Assembly: GCA_938045585.1 (NCBI GenBank)
Contig: CALIAU010000012.1
Location: 1 to 64,000 of the forward strand
From: an uncultured Saprospiraceae bacterium
GTDB lineage: Bacteria; Bacteroidota; Bacteroidia; Chitinophagales; Saprospiraceae
DNA length: 64,000 bases
Direction: 5' to 3'
In this document: one piece after another, positions 38,501-48,700 of the stretch
Position numbering within the stretch: the first letter of the stretch is position 1
How the letters are laid out: every line of letters begins with the position of its first letter
Notes under the pieces: model-generated
Told to the model about the DNA's origin: nothing
Seen by the model: the letters and a program-made list of their open reading frames with translations, nothing else
The model's database searches: none
Made by a program: the position numbers and the translations under genes

Positions 38501-41500
38501 TACACCAAATCGGCCCGCCACATCCACTTTTATTCCAGCTGTTTTAATAGCAAGCTCACCCAAAACACCATCACCAAAAGTGGGGTCATCATTGTACCAG
38601 CTCACCGTGCCTTCTATATCTGTAGGCCCCAGCTGAGAATCGATACTGAGATCAGCAGCAGCTAAATCATTATACATAAGGCTATATTTTCCATTTGTAT
38701 CATCAAGTATACAGTCAATGCTGATCTCCGCTTCAGCGCCTAATTCAAATGCTTTCCCAGCATTTACAATTGCAACATGACCTCCAACAGTGAGACGGAG
38801 AATTTTATCATTGACTCCATCGTCCAATGGCTCAAGAGATACGACATCTAAACCAAAATCAAAACCATTTGCCTTAGGCGTTATAACAATTGGTTTTTTT
38901 GGAACAAGGATACTATCTACTTTCACCGAATCATCTTTATGTATCGCCTTTGGAATACCTGCTAAAGAAAAAATTGGTTTTTTAAAGATATCCTTAGCTG
39001 TTTTCTTTGTCGTATCTCCTTTCTTCTTAACCGTATTAATGCCTAGATTTTGAAACCGTAAGGAGGGAAATGCTAACATTTGATAGGCTTTTTGATCTTG
39101 CTCAGCATCCCCTTCTCCAAGCACTACATAACCATGCAATGTGGCATCTACACCTCTTCCAGAAGTATCGATTTTAATGGTAATATTTGATGTAGTTGCG
39201 AACTCTATGCTGGATCGAATACTAGGAATATTATATGGCTCTGCTGTGGGCTTAATTGTCAGTGATAATGCCGGTGGATTTTTCTGAGTTTTGTCATCTT
39301 GCTCATTGCGCTCGCTCAGATCAATTAGGCCTTTATAATTAAAATAATCCCCTTGTTCAAACACTGGTAAGCCTAATCGTCCATCTAATGAGATGTGTCG
39401 GATCTGTGTCCTGAAGATATCTATTTTGAATAGATCCATGGAAAATGTACATCCTCCTACTGACCCTTTTTCTACAGACAAAATATTCTCTCCCGTTGCT
39501 GCTAAACTCAATCCCGTGTCGTCCCAAATGAAATTATTTAAACCAATCTTTAATCTTTCATCTTCTGATCCTCCTGCGAAGTTTTCTGGAAATACTAAAG
39601 ACATTTCTTTGAAATAAAATCCTTTCCAATTTTTCCCAGCATCTTCCGGCAGATAACCAGTAGGAAAAGTCATACCATCTATCATTTTTTTCGCCGAACT
39701 ATCCCACCAACCCTGTTTGAAAGTAAAGACATACCCAGGCAATTTCGTGACTTGGAAAGGAGTACAATTTGCTCCTAACATCCAATTCTTTGTGTCTTGC
39801 ACAATACCTGATACTGTAATCTTCGCTTTAACATCTAGATTTTTTATCACTTCATTTTCATCATCAACTGGTTCAACAAGGTCTCTATTAAGTGCTAGTG
39901 ACATACTTAAGCCCGCTTCCTTAAATCCATTGCAGTTTATTTCTATATACGTACCGGTAGATTCATTGTCTGCTGCTTCAAATATGATTTTACCCATAGG
40001 AAGGTCTATAGGAACTATATAGTCCTCCGAAAGAAATAAACGTACTTGAGGTGCAAGTCCTTCATTGTCAAAACAAATCTTATCTGCCGCAAACGAAGGA
40101 AGCTGATCTCCCCATTCAGGAATATCTAGGCTAAACAAAGCCATCATTTCATTCTTTTTTGGAGTAAAACTCATCTTCGCAATTCCAATTACCGTTGTAT
40201 CCTGTCCTTCAATTCTATCTAGACCCAAGGGCAGGCTAACTGCCACCATACCTGACAATGCTGATGTGAGTTTACCTACTGAACGCAGGCTTGTACTTAT
40301 TCCTTTAGCCAGTTTATGATCTACTTTTGCTTTTCCGGCTACTATCTCTACTACCTCATCGACACTCGTATAACCCGTATCATATACTGCCTCTGCTGTT
40401 CCTGAAAATATTTCTCCAGCCGCATTTCTTTTTAAGCCACTAAATGACACTTTGATCTTAGTTCCTGCACCTAAAAATCCAATTGTAATTTCTGCGGTAC
40501 CGTTATATCCAAAATTCATATTCCCACTCTCTATCCTCGTTATCTTAAAATCTAGGTTATTCATTTTCAGAATTTCTGTAGTATTGCTATTCGTGATCTC
40601 AACCGAAGTCATATCAGTTGGCAGAGCTGCAATACAATTTGTTCCAGGACATCCATCCAGCTGCTCTAAACCCTTATTAATGATCACTATGTTTCCATAG
40701 CCATTATTTGTATACGTAATCTTATCAATATCCTTAGAAATTGCCTGCACTACTATTGCATACTTATGGTTAAACACCATAGAATCTGGTAGAAAATCTA
40801 TATTTCTATCCGTAATGATAGTGTCCATCAACTTTTGCTTAAATACAAAGTTTTCTATAGTCGCTTCACAATTTTGTCCTGTCAAATCCAGCATTTTAAA
40901 TCGATACTCTGTTGCATTAATTACTGTCATGGAGTCATACCTTTCCGTATCTATACCATGCACCCATTTTAGTTTTACAGTATCATTCATGGTAAACAAT
41001 CCATCCTCAGGAGATAGAATTACTGGTAAGGAACTCTTCTCAGATTTTGTGAAAACTACGATTGGACCATATCCATCATTTCCATATTTTTTTACCTCTG
41101 TACCCTGCGCCTTTATGGCCACTGCATATTTGTGATCTTCAATGAGCGTATCTGGACGAACAGTTTGTAACAAGGTGTCTTTTGCAATTATACTTTTGTC
41201 AATGAATAAGTCACCTGTAAAATCTTCCTTGGTAGGTACTTGTATTCCCTTTTCTGTTAAATCAATAATTTGTATTTTATAAAAGCTAGAATCTGCCCAG
41301 CCTGTATGTTTCACATCATCTAGTGCATGATCCCATACAATATGAATAGTAGAATCGTTGCGGGTAGAATGATCTACAGGAAATGTTAAGAAAGGCAGGG
41401 GTATTGTATCTGGTTCCGCAGTAGCAGGAAGTTTAGTAATCTTCCTAATATTACTGAAAATACCAGACGTTGGAATATCATAATTTAGACTGCTAGATTT

Positions 41501-43132
41501 CACCACTACACTTATTGCAAATGTATTCCCATAAGAAAATGCATGTATACTTGGCAATTTGATTTCAGCGGTCTGAGTATTTGCATCCTTTGGCTTAGTC
41601 AAAGGAACAGACACTACCTGTGTAGCATCCGCAACGTTAAAATCATAGGAAGAAATATTGGTCTTTTGCACCTTGGTCAAGTCAAGAATTTTCAATTCAT
41701 ATAGGAGTGTTTTTCTTACCCCTGAAAAATCGATAGTATCATAGGCATGTTTCCAGCTCAATGTAATTATACTATCGATTTTAAAGCTATTGATAGGATA
41801 AATCAATTCAGGCGCAGGAAGCTTTCCACCCTCAGTAATCTTGAAGTTAAAAACCTGGCTGAACCCTTGATTAAGAATAACATCTTCTTCCGAATCACTT
41901 ACTGCGCGTATAATAATCTGATAATTTTTACCGACTTCCCAAGAGACATCATTATTATCTAGAATAATAGAGGTCTGCACACCTTCTTCTTCCCAAAGAT
42001 ATTTCTCGAAAACTGCGTCGTCATATATATTAATATCGCTGATATGAATAATGCTATCTAAGTAGAGCTCGACACTATCTAGTGTAAAACATATTGAATC
42101 AGGATTACATGCAATAATAACAGCACTGTAATTTAAATTACCCTTGGCATTATCTGATTGATGTTCCCAGTTGATAATGACCTTATCGTCAATTGCAAAA
42201 GAACTTTCAGCATCCGTATTTAAAATAATAGGTGCAGCTAAATCTATTTCTTCTATTCTTACATCTTCATAAGTAAATACGTTGATTTCACTATGACCAC
42301 CAAATTGAAAAGCAAGTTGGTTTTCAGGGTCTGACACAGAAACACGAATAGCATATTCGTGCTCATGTTCTAGGAATACATCTATATTATTAAAAAATTG
42401 CGTTGAAAATAAATTTGTAAATGTCTCATTATAAACGGAGGGTGTTGCATCATTTAGCATTGCTAATTGAATATTATCAACTGACTCTGCTGTCAAATCA
42501 ATTACCTTCACTGTGTACTCTAATCTGGCTTGACTTAAGAAATCATTCACATTATGATCCCACGAAATAAATTCATTTTCCCCAAAAACCGCTCCGTCAT
42601 AGGGAGTAAAAATTATTGGACGTTCACCATAAAACACATCAAAAAAGATACAGCCTAAACTGGGATCAGATAGAGTTATACCATTTTGATCAAATGCCTT
42701 GAGACAGATTCTATATTCTCCTTCCGGAATCTGCCTATTCAGCAAAATGGCATTTTGTTCTTCCTGTGTCAATCCAGATACAGTTAGATTATCGGAAGTA
42801 AAATCAGAAAAGATATCGCGTACTTGCTGTGGTGTTAAGATTGTGACACCGGGTGCTAATGTTATTGGATCATTTAGAATACCATCTGAACTCAGACTTA
42901 TCGCGCCACTTGTTTCTTCAAAGGAAAAACTAAAATAAACTTCTTGATCTACACTTGCTAAATTACTGAGTTGGATGACACCCAATTCCAAATTATCTAA
43001 ATAGGCATCCAAGTTGGTAGGGTAAGGTGCGCTGAGTAGAATATCTGCCTCAATTGTATACGTCTGCGCCTTTGAAGCAAAGGATAGAAAAATAGCAACA
43101 CAGTATATAATTATCTTTTGGAAGGTTTTCAT
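35579..43132 (-). CDS. giant exported TANFOR-domain-like protein
   Basis: 2517 residues, signal peptide ending SFASKAQ. Residues ~23-170 resemble the TANFOR domain of Tannerella and other Bacteroidota (SAPYPTNLDAYLDN..., LTPQQVRDIFSDF, IPEGEYRICLKAFDQNG). Then four Ig/FN3-like modules with a common opening at about 298, 436, 577 and 700 (LIYPINSFKIDSIITLSWKH; FPVDHSTRNDSTIHIVWDH; LSPEDGLFTMNDTVKLKWVH). Residues ~830-1950 are a long run of alternating hydrophobic/polar strands (including VDVDVDVDV), perhaps a beta-solenoid or groove. FN3-like region ~1960-2110, then an unrecognised tail. No T9SS sorting domain. Its start overlaps the stop of the barrel gene by four bases (ATGA), indicating coupled translation. 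Confidence 0.85.
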   Translation of the reverse strand: MKTFQKIIIYCVAIFLSFASKAQTYTIEADILLSAPYPTNLDAYLDNLELGVIQLSNLASVDQEVYFSFSFEETSGAISLSSDGILNDPITLAPGVTILTPQQVRDIFSDFTSDNLTVSGLTQEEQNAILLNRQIPEGEYRICLKAFDQNGITLSDPSLGCIFFDVFYGERPIIFTPYDGAVFGENEFISWDHNVNDFLSQARLEYTVKVIDLTAESVDNIQLAMLNDATPSVYNETFTNLFSTQFFNNIDVFLEHEHEYAIRVSVSDPENQLAFQFGGHSEINVFTYEDVRIEEIDLAAPIILNTDAESSFAIDDKVIINWEHQSDNAKGNLNYSAVIIACNPDSICFTLDSVELYLDSIIHISDINIYDDAVFEKYLWEEEGVQTSIILDNNDVSWEVGKNYQIIIRAVSDSEEDVILNQGFSQVFNFKITEGGKLPAPELIYPINSFKIDSIITLSWKHAYDTIDFSGVRKTLLYELKILDLTKVQKTNISSYDFNVADATQVVSVPLTKPKDANTQTAEIKLPSIHAFSYGNTFAISVVVKSSSLNYDIPTSGIFSNIRKITKLPATAEPDTIPLPFLTFPVDHSTRNDSTIHIVWDHALDDVKHTGWADSSFYKIQIIDLTEKGIQVPTKEDFTGDLFIDKSIIAKDTLLQTVRPDTLIEDHKYAVAIKAQGTEVKKYGNDGYGPIVVFTKSEKSSLPVILSPEDGLFTMNDTVKLKWVHGIDTERYDSMTVINATEYRFKMLDLTGQNCEATIENFVFKQKLMDTIITDRNIDFLPDSMVFNHKYAIVVQAISKDIDKITYTNNGYGNIVIINKGLEQLDGCPGTNCIAALPTDMTSVEITNSNTTEILKMNNLDFKITRIESGNMNFGYNGTAEITIGFLGAGTKIKVSFSGLKRNAAGEIFSGTAEAVYDTGYTSVDEVVEIVAGKAKVDHKLAKGISTSLRSVGKLTSALSGMVAVSLPLGLDRIEGQDTTVIGIAKMSFTPKKNEMMALFSLDIPEWGDQLPSFAADKICFDNEGLAPQVRLFLSEDYIVPIDLPMGKIIFEAADNESTGTYIEINCNGFKEAGLSMSLALNRDLVEPVDDENEVIKNLDVKAKITVSGIVQDTKNWMLGANCTPFQVTKLPGYVFTFKQGWWDSSAKKMIDGMTFPTGYLPEDAGKNWKGFYFKEMSLVFPENFAGGSEDERLKIGLNNFIWDDTGLSLAATGENILSVEKGSVGGCTFSMDLFKIDIFRTQIRHISLDGRLGLPVFEQGDYFNYKGLIDLSERNEQDDKTQKNPPALSLTIKPTAEPYNIPSIRSSIEFATTSNITIKIDTSGRGVDATLHGYVVLGEGDAEQDQKAYQMLAFPSLRFQNLGINTVKKKGDTTKKTAKDIFKKPIFSLAGIPKAIHKDDSVKVDSILVPKKPIVITPKANGFDFGLDVVSLEPLDDGVNDKILRLTVGGHVAIVNAGKAFELGAEAEISIDCILDDTNGKYSLMYNDLAAADLSIDSQLGPTDIEGTVSWYNDDPTFGDGVLGELAIKTAGIKVDVAGRFGVTSQDTTTYLYLFANYLNTRVGIPIGNSGMAIHGAGGGFYINMKDVEPTSMDPKIKYVPQKKSFGFKFDLHMAYTKPELLSGSLGFGLQINLAHGGFEFIELKGNLDMFQKRPFVYETGTNFSGIRFISNLRVYPPNANRTYTQIKGEFLALANIGKRLMVGNMDNAKDSFTVVDGNLDIITGPDASFELNFGRIHNKGSLKFELPSLGQGIEAKIEGKFYLQASAGKEIEFDDFQVPPFIRSILERGQEQDFTSSFGDPKKKLGKNYGSGLAMGAGLLVDVDVDVDVAFLYANFDAELGFDVSLRPDSLVSCSNRTEPSFGMGNEQYYAKGQIYGGVDGRVGLDVDCFLYQGKIDLFHLYGAFLLQGGFPNPIYAYSDFRLGFSALGGLVTGDVSVPIRIGEKCDTKDEDIYPLAGVTFIEQIIPGGDQVSPFVKPQVSFSNELKVYTAISKSGEELEFDVRLTRFDLKKGNEIVASLERSEMAWDNKSSYLNPASVLEEEMEYTVLVELQVLRDGVAQATETKSIKFTTGKMPKNLVWENITDCYPFRDEINYMIDNNEYNQGLIKLDKSQSDLFEKYEPANQKWHSKIVARVYSKTLPFMNFGSPTYAFIGSSEANYDASNNIIYYDFVPRNALQTQSHYELRIERIWYENPNFNISSNTLSNEVVSNSSSSVTYTKQGKTYSNADEQKPAGKVLGSYGFRTSKFRKFEDKILNHSKAISMSSNQENRNWYTRDYKLEIYNGEAFSEQEVGTRSIDESRTVNKNCAFVQENRLTLTGNYFYDWFMSAYSVAQQVGYPVQDVVLTLPSMFDLDYSNIAGMTFDFDDQRARAIYSQSGISKTNINSKLNSYYPSLEDYRKFDHLMYTLVGWDSNQYKHRFKDLHYSVFKEFEQFWWDTMDAGHWENWTYHAGSQSWAVDHRLEATYKYMYQEAYKEHDEHKVTFTYTIPVLENGNFYHKTVAQPQVSFFKPYK

Positions 43133-44868
43133 GATTTGGACTTTTGAATTTGCGATTGACTTTTATTCATTCTTGAAGAAGACACATCAGGTAATCTAAA
43201 AGAAACTCTTAGGTTTCCGCGCAGTTCTCTGTATGCCGTGGTCCCTGAGCGTTCGATCATATTTATCATTCCAGATATGTTCACAGATTTTTCCATTCTG
43301 TATTTAGCACCAATTCTGCCTGTAATAGAGTACCCTGCAGAAGTTCCATCTAGATAGTTCTGAAATCCACCTAAGCCTAGGTTAAAAGTCATTTTATCTT
43401 CAGAAAGTTTTTTAGAAAATCCAAGATGAACTCCTGCCCTTTCTCGTTCTATATTTTTTATCTCATTTCGATTCGCTATTACACTCAGATTAAGATTCAT
43501 TCCACTAGACTCCAAGTTCAGGTTGTAATTTAGATTTACAACATTGTTTTTGATATTATTCTCTGTAGCTTGATCTGCTATTACATCACTTAAATTTTGA
43601 TGATTATAAGCCAAACTTATTGTAGATCGTTTGTCTTTATCCCCAAACATAAATCGCGGTGTGATACCATATGCTGCATTCGCTCTAGCATAACGCAATG
43701 AGTCATTTACAGCTACTAAACCTGGGGAACGATCAGTTTGGAAGTTAGCATATCTTGCCAACACAGTAAGATTTCGAGAGGCAAGCATGGACACATTGGT
43801 GCTAAGTATTTGACGCGTATTTGTTACTTTTCTCAGGTTATTGAGATTATTCCTTTGGATACCACCCCGACCATTAAAACGAAATTTACCTTCCAATAAT
43901 GAGAAATTGAATCTCACTAGATAATTTTCATAATCCTCTTGAAAATAAAATGCACCTAAGCTTTTATACAAGGGATCCACTCTTCTATATTCCCCTCCAA
44001 AGCCTAATCTTTTAAATCTAAAATCTATACTTGCCCTTCCAGCAAACTGAATTTTTGTGGAAGAGTTTATGGTCAGTTGAGAGCCGTATCTTTCTCTTAA
44101 GTTTTTTGTATCCTCTGTGATTAATATATCGCTTGATTCTTGGTTTGCTGTATGAGCACTGCCACTCAGCTCTGCTTTAAAACTCAACCATCTGACTGGA
44201 GAGAGACCAAAAGAACTACCTAGAACTATATTTTCCTGTGGGCGGTTATTCTTCAAATCATTCAAGGACTGATCTATACTATTTATATCATCTTTTGCTT
44301 TAAATGCGATCAGATCAATAAAGTTTGTCGCCGTCCCATAACCTGCCTTAATAGCAAAGGCATTTCTTTTATAGGATGGGAGTGCCTCAGGCATATTTAA
44401 TAGAGTATCAATTTGGATGAACGCATTTTCCATGTTACCTCTGACAATAGAAAATCTAAATCGTCCTGGTGTGAGGTCTACAGCCGCACCAGATATAACT
44501 TGAGATGACAATGTGTACGTACTTAAGCTCTTTGTAAATTTTCCAGCATTAATTGCAAGCCATTTATATCTTGGATTAAAGCTCAATCTATTAAACGGAT
44601 TTGTAACACTACCTGCTTGGTCCCTATAACTTAGACTAATAGGAATATCAAAACCATACACTGAAACTGTAGGGCTAGCTGTAATGAAGTAAGCAAATGG
44701 ACTTCGCCTACTCTCTCTATTTATGGCATTATAAAATGAAGTTCCAATTGATACATTTCCAGAGATCGAAAAAAGAGGTCCTCCAAATTGCTCTAAATTT
44801 TGAGCTTCTAAACTTGTAAAAAAACATAGGAAAATACCTAGGATACAATATTTTTTTGCCTGGAACAT
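43129..44868 (-). CDS. outer-membrane beta-barrel protein (TANFOR-locus)
   Basis: 579 residues, signal peptide (LGIFLCFFTSLEAQ). The body is strands alternating polar and aromatic/hydrophobic residues (FRFSIVRGNMENAFI, ALAIKAGYG-like FAIKAGYGTATNFIDLIAF, SIDFRFKRLGFGGEYRRV, NLNVSVIAN-type), typical of a large outer-membrane barrel of ~22 strands or more. There is no TonB box or plug domain. A short basic tail (SSSRMNKSQSQIQKSKS) follows the last strand. First gene of the operon, overlapping the giant protein's start by four bases. Likely the membrane anchor or exporter for the giant and FN3 proteins (inference). Confidence 0.82.
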   Translation of the reverse strand: MFQAKKYCILGIFLCFFTSLEAQNLEQFGGPLFSISGNVSIGTSFYNAINRESRRSPFAYFITASPTVSVYGFDIPISLSYRDQAGSVTNPFNRLSFNPRYKWLAINAGKFTKSLSTYTLSSQVISGAAVDLTPGRFRFSIVRGNMENAFIQIDTLLNMPEALPSYKRNAFAIKAGYGTATNFIDLIAFKAKDDINSIDQSLNDLKNNRPQENIVLGSSFGLSPVRWLSFKAELSGSAHTANQESSDILITEDTKNLRERYGSQLTINSSTKIQFAGRASIDFRFKRLGFGGEYRRVDPLYKSLGAFYFQEDYENYLVRFNFSLLEGKFRFNGRGGIQRNNLNNLRKVTNTRQILSTNVSMLASRNLTVLARYANFQTDRSPGLVAVNDSLRYARANAAYGITPRFMFGDKDKRSTISLAYNHQNLSDVIADQATENNIKNNVVNLNYNLNLESSGMNLNLSVIANRNEIKNIERERAGVHLGFSKKLSEDKMTFNLGLGGFQNYLDGTSAGYSITGRIGAKYRMEKSVNISGMINMIERSGTTAYRELRGNLRVSFRLPDVSSSRMNKSQSQIQKSKS

Positions 44869-44939
44869 AGTAGTGGAAGTTTAGAAGTTGTTTGAATTTT
44901 CTAATAATGACTAAGCCTCTCTTCAATTAAAATTTAATT

Positions 44940-44947
44940 GTAATTTA
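44940..44947 (-). promoter_or_regulatory. -7 promoter element of the barrel/TANFOR/FN3 operon
   Basis: TAAATTAC on the minus strand is a weak TAnnTTTG match, 72 nt before the ATG. It starts exactly 22 nt after the palindrome at 44970-44985. No TTTG lies at the normal -33 distance, as expected for an activator-dependent promoter. Confidence 0.45.
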
Positions 44948-44969
44948 GTGTATGTCCGAAACAGAGAAC

Positions 44970-44985
44970 CTACATCAATATGTAG
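44970..44985. promoter_or_regulatory. palindromic operator, site 1 (CTACAT-N4-ATGTAG)
   Basis: CTACAT CAAT ATGTAG, a perfect 6+6 inverted repeat. It lies in the 209-nt divergent space between the barrel gene (102 bp upstream of its ATG) and the LuxR response regulator gene (92 bp upstream). The same site recurs at 50832-50847 with shared flanks. Confidence 0.75.
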
Positions 44986-45077
44986 TATTCTCACATTTTA
45001 TCTCAAATTTGTTATATAACAATAGTTTTCATTGCCATTTATTTAATTAAATTGAGCTAGTAGACTTATAAACTGAA

Positions 45078-45707
45078 ATGATAAATCTTGGTATTATTGA
45101 GGACGATCTTGTTTTAAGAACGACTCTTGTTAAGTATTTTGATTATACTCCTGATGTCACAGTCCTTTTTGACTGTGAATCAGCGGATCAAGGAATCAGC
45201 AAATTAAAATCAATCCCTGAAGTAGAATTTATTTTACTAGACATAGGGCTACCTGGTATGGATGGTTTAGACGCTATCGAGCATTTCAAAAAAGTCAATA
45301 AAAATATCGAAATAATAATCCTTTCCAGTTATGAGGATGAAACAAAAATATTAAAAGCGCTTTGCTTAGGAGCCAGCTCATACATTTCAAAAAGAGAAGG
45401 TCTCGCAGTAATTCTCAATACCTTAAAATTAGTACAACAGGGTGGATCTTATATGTCCCCAAATATTGCCAGGGAAATTGCAAATTACTTTTTATCTGGA
45501 AAAAGAAGTAAGCCCAAACTGCAATTAACAAAAAGACAGTGTGAGATAATTAATCTTATGGTAGATGGTAAGACGTACTCTACTATAGCTAAGGATTTGT
45601 TTATCTCTGTAGACACTGTACGTTATCATATCAAACAGATTTACCAGACATTCCACGTGAATAATAAAGCGGAAGCTATAAGCTACTATCTAAGACATAT
45701 ATCTTAA
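45078..45707 (+). CDS. LuxR/NarL-type response regulator
   Basis: 209 residues. Receiver domain ~1-120: acidic pair Glu8-Asp9-Asp10, phospho-acceptor Asp55 in LLDIGLPGMDG, Ser/Lys at SS and SYISKRE. C-terminal LuxR helix-turn-helix: LTKRQCEIINLMVDGKTYS, IAKDLFISVDTVRYHIKQIY. Such regulators are phosphorylated by HisKA_3 kinases like those at 30677-32932 and 55051-57351, then bind palindromic DNA. It is divergent from the barrel/TANFOR operon with a perfect palindrome in between, and faces the 1654-residue gene that carries the same palindrome upstream. It is the obvious candidate regulator of both. Confidence 0.95.
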   Translation: MINLGIIEDDLVLRTTLVKYFDYTPDVTVLFDCESADQGISKLKSIPEVEFILLDIGLPGMDGLDAIEHFKKVNKNIEIIILSSYEDETKILKALCLGASSYISKREGLAVILNTLKLVQQGGSYMSPNIAREIANYFLSGKRSKPKLQLTKRQCEIINLMVDGKTYSTIAKDLFISVDTVRYHIKQIYQTFHVNNKAEAISYYLRHIS

Positions 45708-45743
45708 CACATAGGCACTGCATTAGCAGTGCCTATGTGTTTC
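45707..45743. terminator. terminator hairpin between convergent genes
   Basis: ACACATAGGCACTG (45707-45720) and CAGTGCCTATGTGT (45727-45740) form a perfect 14-bp stem with a 6-nt loop, starting in the last base of the regulator's stop codon. It separates the regulator from the converging 1654-residue gene. The T tract is short. Confidence 0.8.
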
Positions 45744-45769
45744 TACAAATTCCATTAAAATCAAATCAA

Positions 45770-48700
45770 CTAATATTTAAATATACGTTGCGTAACAAGC
45801 TCTTTGCTATTTCTTATTCTTATCAAATAAAACCCATAATTAAATCGAGACATATTAAGCTGTATGGATTCTTGATTAATAATATTTTTTGAATCAAGCT
45901 TAACTCCTTTTGCATCAAATATTTCCACAACTGTTGGTAAAAAGTAATGTTTATCCCAACTTACAGTAAGTACATCACTCACTGGATTAGGATAGGATGA
46001 AATCTTAGATAACAGTTCTAACTCGTGAGTATTTGTACTTAAGAAAATTTCAAATTCAAATTCTTGACTACAAGCTAAGCCGTCTGTTATAGTAACAATA
46101 TGGGTACCTACACTTAAGTCCATGGTCATACTTCCCATATCTCCATTATCCCATAATATAGTAAAAGGTTCAGTTCCACCTTCAATGACTATTTCTGCTA
46201 TTCCTCCTTCGCTACCTATTGCATCTGTTGTAGTAATATCAGCAGTATAGGTAAAAATATCTCCAAGTGCATAAGTCTCTACTGCATTACACCCATTACT
46301 TGTTGAAACCGTTACACTATAAGAACCCAAGGCATCCACGGTCACTACTTCTTCATTACTACTGAAGCCCATAGGTCCTGACCACTCTACAGAAACAATT
46401 TCTTCATCTGAAATAACAGCAAGATCTACAGACCTATCTATACAATTGAAGAGTTCTTCACTTATAAATACATTCGGCACCTCATTATCTTCAAGCACCT
46501 CTATAGTCTCAAAATTGGTGCAAGCATTAGGACCTGTTACCGTCAATGTATATTCACCTGCGAGATTAATGGTTGGATTTTGATCTGAACTTGTAAATCC
46601 GTTTGGTCCAGTCCAACTATAGCTCACTCCTGCTGTAGTAGAACTTCCCATTAAGCTTATTTCAGGGTTTTCACAATCTATTACTCCACCTTCAATCATG
46701 ATATCTGGCTGCGTAAGATCTTCTAATACTTGTGCAGTAGCTGAGTTTATGCAGCCGTTTGGTGCTAGTATTTCCAAAACATAATCTCCTGGATTTTCAA
46801 CTATTGGATTTTGATCTGAACTTGTAAATCCGTTTGGTCCAGTCCAACTATAGCTCACTCCTGCTGTGGCAGAACTTCCCATTAAGCTTACCTCAAAATT
46901 TTGACAATCTAATACTCCACCTCCGATCATGATATCTGGCTGTGCGAGATCTTCTAATACCTGCGCAGTAGCGGTGTTTATGCAGCCGTTTGATGCTAGT
47001 ATTTCCAGAACATAATCTCCTGGATTTTCAACTGTTGGGTTTTGATCTGAACTTGTAAATCCGTTTGGTCCGGTCCAACTATAGCTCACTCCTGCTGTGG
47101 TAGAATTTCCCATTAAACTGACCTCAAAATTTTGACAATCGAGCACTCCTCCAGAAACCATAATATCTGGTACATCTATATCTTGATCTACTATTACGGT
47201 TTGAGCAGATTCACATCCCTCTACAGTGCTAACGACCAAGGTATATTCTCCCCCCTCAAAGACAATAGGGTTTTGAACATCTGAGCTGTATCCAGATGGA
47301 CCAGTCCAGAAGTAACTAACGTTTGCTGTAGTAGACCCTCCCATCAGCTGAACACCATTCCCAGAACAATCCAGTATTCCTCCTTCTGCAATTACATCAG
47401 GTAAATCATTCACAGTTATCATTATTTCATCCATTGCACAACAACCATTCGTAGAAGTTACTATAACTGAGTATAGGCCAGTATCAAATACCTCAATAGT
47501 AGGACTGGTTTCACCTGTGGACCATACATAGGTATCACCGCCCGGAATGGGACCTAAGACTATTCCGTTGGATTCACAAATATTTTCATCAGGGCCAAGG
47601 TCAGCTACAAAATCATTTATAACTGTAACCATCCAATTTTCTGTTGCAGTATTGCCACAATCATCTGTAACAGTCCATGTAAATTCTTGCGTTTCTGCAA
47701 AACCACCTGTAGTACAATCTCCGTTTATAATAACTACACTTTCTACAATATCACTTGATACATCTCCTTGGCAGACATCATTCGCTGTAATAGTTGGAAT
47801 TGCAGGAAATGGTTCACTACAATTTATAGTCACATCAGGAATCACGCCATCTAAGATGGGTGCATCATTATCTTCTAATGCAATCTCCACTATAAAGTTA
47901 ATCGGATTCACATTTCCTGCATCGTCGGTTGTCTCATACGTATATGTCACTACTTCTGAATTACCACAGCCTAAGAAAGTAGAAATTTCAAAACTGACAG
48001 TTGCTACTCCGCATGCGTCAGTAGAAGTAGGTGCATTTGCATTTGCAATCAAGTCTGCATCATCGAGACCGCAGATCCCTGTTATAGAAATAATGCCTGA
48101 AGGGTCATCCCATACTGGTGCTGTATTATCTTGAACCGAAACAAGGGTTATGCAACTTACACTTTGTTCTAACGCATCTGATGCTACAAATTCAAATAGC
48201 CAATCTCCTGATAAATTTAGATCATAGGCTACTTCAGTTCCTGGAGAGAAAACACCAGAGCTTATATTACCATCAGGATCTGTGATTAAAAGATCCAACA
48301 AGCTAACTCCACAATCATCTGTAGGAATAGGATGGACAATATTTACTTGTGCAATACAAGTACCGCTAGGGTCATTAATCAAATCTACTGTTATATCAAA
48401 GGGACAATCAAGCATAGGAACACCTGCATCTATCTCACTAATATCATCACATCCAGTGTCGTTATTATTCAGAATTACAACACCTCCGATTGGAACATTT
48501 GGTACGATACAACAATCAGATAAGATAAAGTTATTTGCAATATTTAAGTCTCCTCCTACAAAGCCAATAAACTCTAAGTTGCTAATATCTGAAATAGAAG
48601 TACTTCCAATACTTAGATCTCCTCCAATCATAACATCCATACCTAAGAAGGGAAAGCCATTACTCCACAAGCCTGTATTTATAGTAAAATCTCCTTGTAT

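Noticed and set aside
46571-47270. Possible CRISPR array
   Set aside because: The 231-nt period is one coding domain in frame; there are no short repeats with unique spacers and no cas genes.
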